Assembly (NCBI RefSeq): GCF_021404405.1
Contig: NZ_JABFTV010000006.1
Span: 124,001 to 188,000 of the forward strand
DNA from: Billgrantia aerodenitrificans
GTDB taxonomy: Bacteria > Pseudomonadota > Gammaproteobacteria > Pseudomonadales > Halomonadaceae
DNA length: 64,000 nt
Reading direction: 5' to 3'
Shown here: piece after piece, positions 62,317 to 64,000 of the stretch
Position numbering within the stretch: position 1 is the stretch's first letter
Layout: every line of letters begins with the position of its first letter
Made by a program: the position numbers and the translations under genes
Notes under the pieces: generated by a model
The model's input: the letters and a program-made list of their open reading frames with translations, nothing else
What the model was told of the DNA's origin: nothing
Databases searched by the model: none

Positions 62317-62877
62317 TCAGGTCCAGCGTTCGACGAAGTCGCCGACGTTATGCTCGGCAATGGGCTTGTGGCGTCCGCCGAGCTGGCCCAGATAAAGGAA
62401 GGCGATCAGCTCGTCGTCTTCCTCCAGCCCGAGCCCCTTGCGCACGGTGGGGTCGAAGGCGTACTTGCCGCTGCGCCACATGGCGCCAAGGCCAAGGGCA
62501 TGGGTCGCCAACAGGATGCCGTGGGCGGCACAGCCGGCGGAGATCACCTGCTCGATCTTGGGCACCTTGGGCATATCGGGGGTGACCTTGGCGATCACCG
62601 CGATGACCATGGGGGCGCGCAGCGGCTTCTTGCGCGCCGCATCCAGGGCGGCATCTTCGATGTCCGGGTCCTCACGGTACTCGGCCTCGGCGAACAGCTC
62701 GCCCAGCCGCTCTAGTCCCTCACCGGTGAACTCGATGAAACGCCAGGGGCGCAGTTCCTTGTGGTCCGGCGCGCGCAGCGCGGCGCGATAGATCGCTTCC
62801 ATCTGCTCGGGGCCGGGGGCCGGCCCCATCAGCTTGCCCATGGAGCTGCGTTCGTGCAGCAGGGTCATCGCATCCAT
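62317..62877 (-). CDS. Nitroreductase-family flavoprotein (YdjA-like)
   Basis: A 186-residue FMN-dependent oxidoreductase, close to the 183 residues of E. coli YdjA. Motifs: LHERSSMGKLMGPAPGPEQ with the FMN-contacting Arg-Ser, AALRAPDHKELRPWRFIEF, and VISAGCAAHGILLATHALGLGAMWRSG. Start ATG 62877 has AGAGGAGAG upstream; the frame upstream to 63000 overlaps queF without meaning. Natural substrate unknown. Confidence 0.9.
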   Translation of the reverse strand: MDAMTLLHERSSMGKLMGPAPGPEQMEAIYRAALRAPDHKELRPWRFIEFTGEGLERLGELFAEAEYREDPDIEDAALDAARKKPLRAPMVIAVIAKVTPDMPKVPKIEQVISAGCAAHGILLATHALGLGAMWRSGKYAFDPTVRKGLGLEEDDELIAFLYLGQLGGRHKPIAEHNVGDFVERWT

Positions 62878-62920
62878 GTTGCTCTCCTCTCGAGTCTTTC
62901 TCGGCACTCTACCCAAGGCG

Positions 62921-63754
62921 CTACTGCCGCGCCAGGCGCAGGGGCTCGGGCGGGCGTTCGCCGGGAGTGGCGCGCCAGGGGCTGATGTCGAGCCCGCCAC
63001 GGCGCACGTAGCGCGCCAGCACCAGCAGGCGCTCCGGTTTCGCCCTGGCCATCAGGTCGGTGAAGATGTGCTCCACGCAGTGCTCGTGGAAATCCTGATG
63101 TTGACGATAGCCGATCAGGTAGCGCAGCAGGCTCTCGCGGTCGAGCCTGGGGCCGCGATAGCGAATCAGTACGCTGCCCCAGTCGGGCTGGCCGGTGACC
63201 GGGCAGTTGGACTTGAGCAGGTGCGAATAGAGCGTCTCCTCGACGATCTCCTCTCCCACCTTCAAGTGCTCGGCGCTGGGAGTGTAGGCGTCGATCTCAA
63301 TGTCGAGTTCGTCCAGGCACTCGCCGGGCAGCCGACACACCGCCAGCGCCGCGTCGTCGACATCGAACAGCTCCACCGAGACCGGTGCCCCGGCGGCCTG
63401 GGCCAGATCGCGCTCGAGGATTTCGATCACCTGTTCGCGGCTGTCGAAGCGGGTCTGGTTGAAGCCGTTGAGGTAGAGCTTCCACGACTTCGACTCGATC
63501 AGGTTGGGCGACTCCGCCGGCAGACGAAAACGTGCCACGGCCACCAGCGGCTTACCGCGGGCGTTGAGCCAGCTCACCTCGAAGGCGTGCCACTCATCCT
63601 CGCCGACGAAGGGCAGTTTGCCCTCTTCGATGCCCAGCGGCGTGCGATTGGCCGCGCGGGGGATGGGATAGAGCAACCCGGCATCGTAGTGCTCGGGATA
63701 GGCGGACTCGCGCCCCAGCGGGGCATGCTCGAGCGTGTCAGGACGTTGACTCAT
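62921..63754 (-). CDS. queF: NADPH-dependent 7-cyano-7-deazaguanine reductase
   Basis: Reduces preQ0 to preQ1 in queuosine synthesis. It has 277 residues, the long bimodular form as in E. coli (282). Motifs: YLNGFNQTRF, the catalytic Cys in LLKSNCPVTGQPDWGSVLIRY, and SYLIGY-like YLIGYRQHQDFHEHCVE with the Glu/His substrate contacts. Its ATG overlaps the end of the ABC permease gene by four bases (ATGA). Confidence 0.95.
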   Translation of the reverse strand: MSQRPDTLEHAPLGRESAYPEHYDAGLLYPIPRAANRTPLGIEEGKLPFVGEDEWHAFEVSWLNARGKPLVAVARFRLPAESPNLIESKSWKLYLNGFNQTRFDSREQVIEILERDLAQAAGAPVSVELFDVDDAALAVCRLPGECLDELDIEIDAYTPSAEHLKVGEEIVEETLYSHLLKSNCPVTGQPDWGSVLIRYRGPRLDRESLLRYLIGYRQHQDFHEHCVEHIFTDLMARAKPERLLVLARYVRRGGLDISPWRATPGERPPEPLRLARQ

Positions 63755-64000
63755 GATCTGATACCTTTACCCCTCTCCAGCATCCACAGGGCGATGGCGA
63801 AGAGCACGATGATGAAAGCGAAGATGGCCGTCAGCGCCCAGCCTACCGGAATGTCGGAGATACCGAGGAAGCCGTGGCGAAACACGTTGACCATATAGAG
63901 TATCGGGTTGAGCAGCGAGACGTTCTGCCAGAAGGTCGGCAGCAGCGAGATCGAGTAGAACACCCCGCCCAGATAGGTCAGCGGCGTGAGCACGAAGGTC
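63751..64000 (-). CDS. ABC-2-type transporter permease, 5'-truncated (YadH-like)
   Basis: C-terminal 82 residues of an ABC-2 permease; the frame stays open to the window edge (TFVLTPLTYLGGVFYSI), so GTG 63993 is internal. The motifs PLTYLGGVFYS and LNPILYMVNVFRHGFLG and a last membrane helix (ALTAIFAFIIVLFAIALWML) match the YadH/NodJ-type family. Its ATPase (YadG type) would lie outside the window. Confidence 0.88.
   Translation of the reverse strand, partial: TFVLTPLTYLGGVFYSISLLPTFWQNVSLLNPILYMVNVFRHGFLGISDIPVGWALTAIFAFIIVLFAIALWMLERGKGIRS

Noticed and set aside
61510-62715. Plus-strand frame starting in the tRNA region
   Set aside because: It reads through the tRNA-Ser and antisense to the thioesterase and nitroreductase genes.

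Overview
The window is high-GC, densely packed bacterial DNA from a gammaproteobacterium. The gene families, the E. coli-like 4.5S RNA, the YcgN/YcgL/RNase D block and the GacA-type boxes fit a Halomonadaceae (Halomonas-like) genome best. That assignment is inferred from gene content and was not tested by search. No insertion sequence, prophage, integrase or CRISPR array was seen.

Layout. (1) 1-7662: the end of an oligopeptidase B gene, a secreted Gly/Asn-repeat protein, then a minus-strand housekeeping run dnaX-ybaB-recR-rnd-ycgL-ycgN. (2) 7911-12869: an amine/acyl-amine catabolic group: PuuB-type FAD oxidoreductase, iron alcohol dehydrogenase, acetylpolyamine amidohydrolase-type deacetylase and M20 deacylase. 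(3) 12975-21420: a small hypothetical gene, the 4.5S SRP RNA (ffs) with a recognisable promoter, an ATP-grasp enzyme paired with an unrecognised 682-residue protein carrying a papain-like Cys/His/Asn signature, a divergent P-II-like protein, a KefB-type antiporter, an AbrB-type membrane protein and a TlyA-type methyltransferase. (4) 21430-30182: MscK-type channel, outer-membrane phospholipase A, the YqjD/YqjE/YqjK-like trio, a TetR-like regulator, and the ergothioneine genes egtB-egtD. (5) 30410-37624: a four-gene, translationally coupled operon wecB-nfrB-nfrA-DUF4434 for synthesis and export of an envelope polysaccharide of the N4-receptor type. (6) 37616-41105: a flavoprotein, an orphan TctC-type binding protein and an AraC-family regulator with a degenerate receiver domain. 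(7) 53619 down to 41174: a complete Tad/Flp pilus locus including a 58-residue Flp pilin and an uncommon AAA+ ATPase. (8) 54012-58228: an RND efflux pair. (9) 58325-61704: a DUF3617 protein, a PAS-GGDEF-EAL protein, two tandem CsrB/RsmXYZ-like small RNAs each with its own GacA/UvrY-like upstream box, and tRNA-Ser(GGA). (10) 61810-64000: thioesterase-like protein, nitroreductase, queF and the end of an ABC-2 permease.

How the parts may connect. The polysaccharide operon (NfrB carries MshEN-type cyclic-di-GMP-binding segments), the Tad pilus, the GGDEF/EAL protein and the Csr/Rsm-type RNAs are all typical parts of the switch between motile and attached life. Their closeness here suggests, but does not prove, shared control. 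The strongest candidates for new biology are the tandem small RNAs (60963-61530) and the ATP-grasp/papain-like pair (13735-17049).
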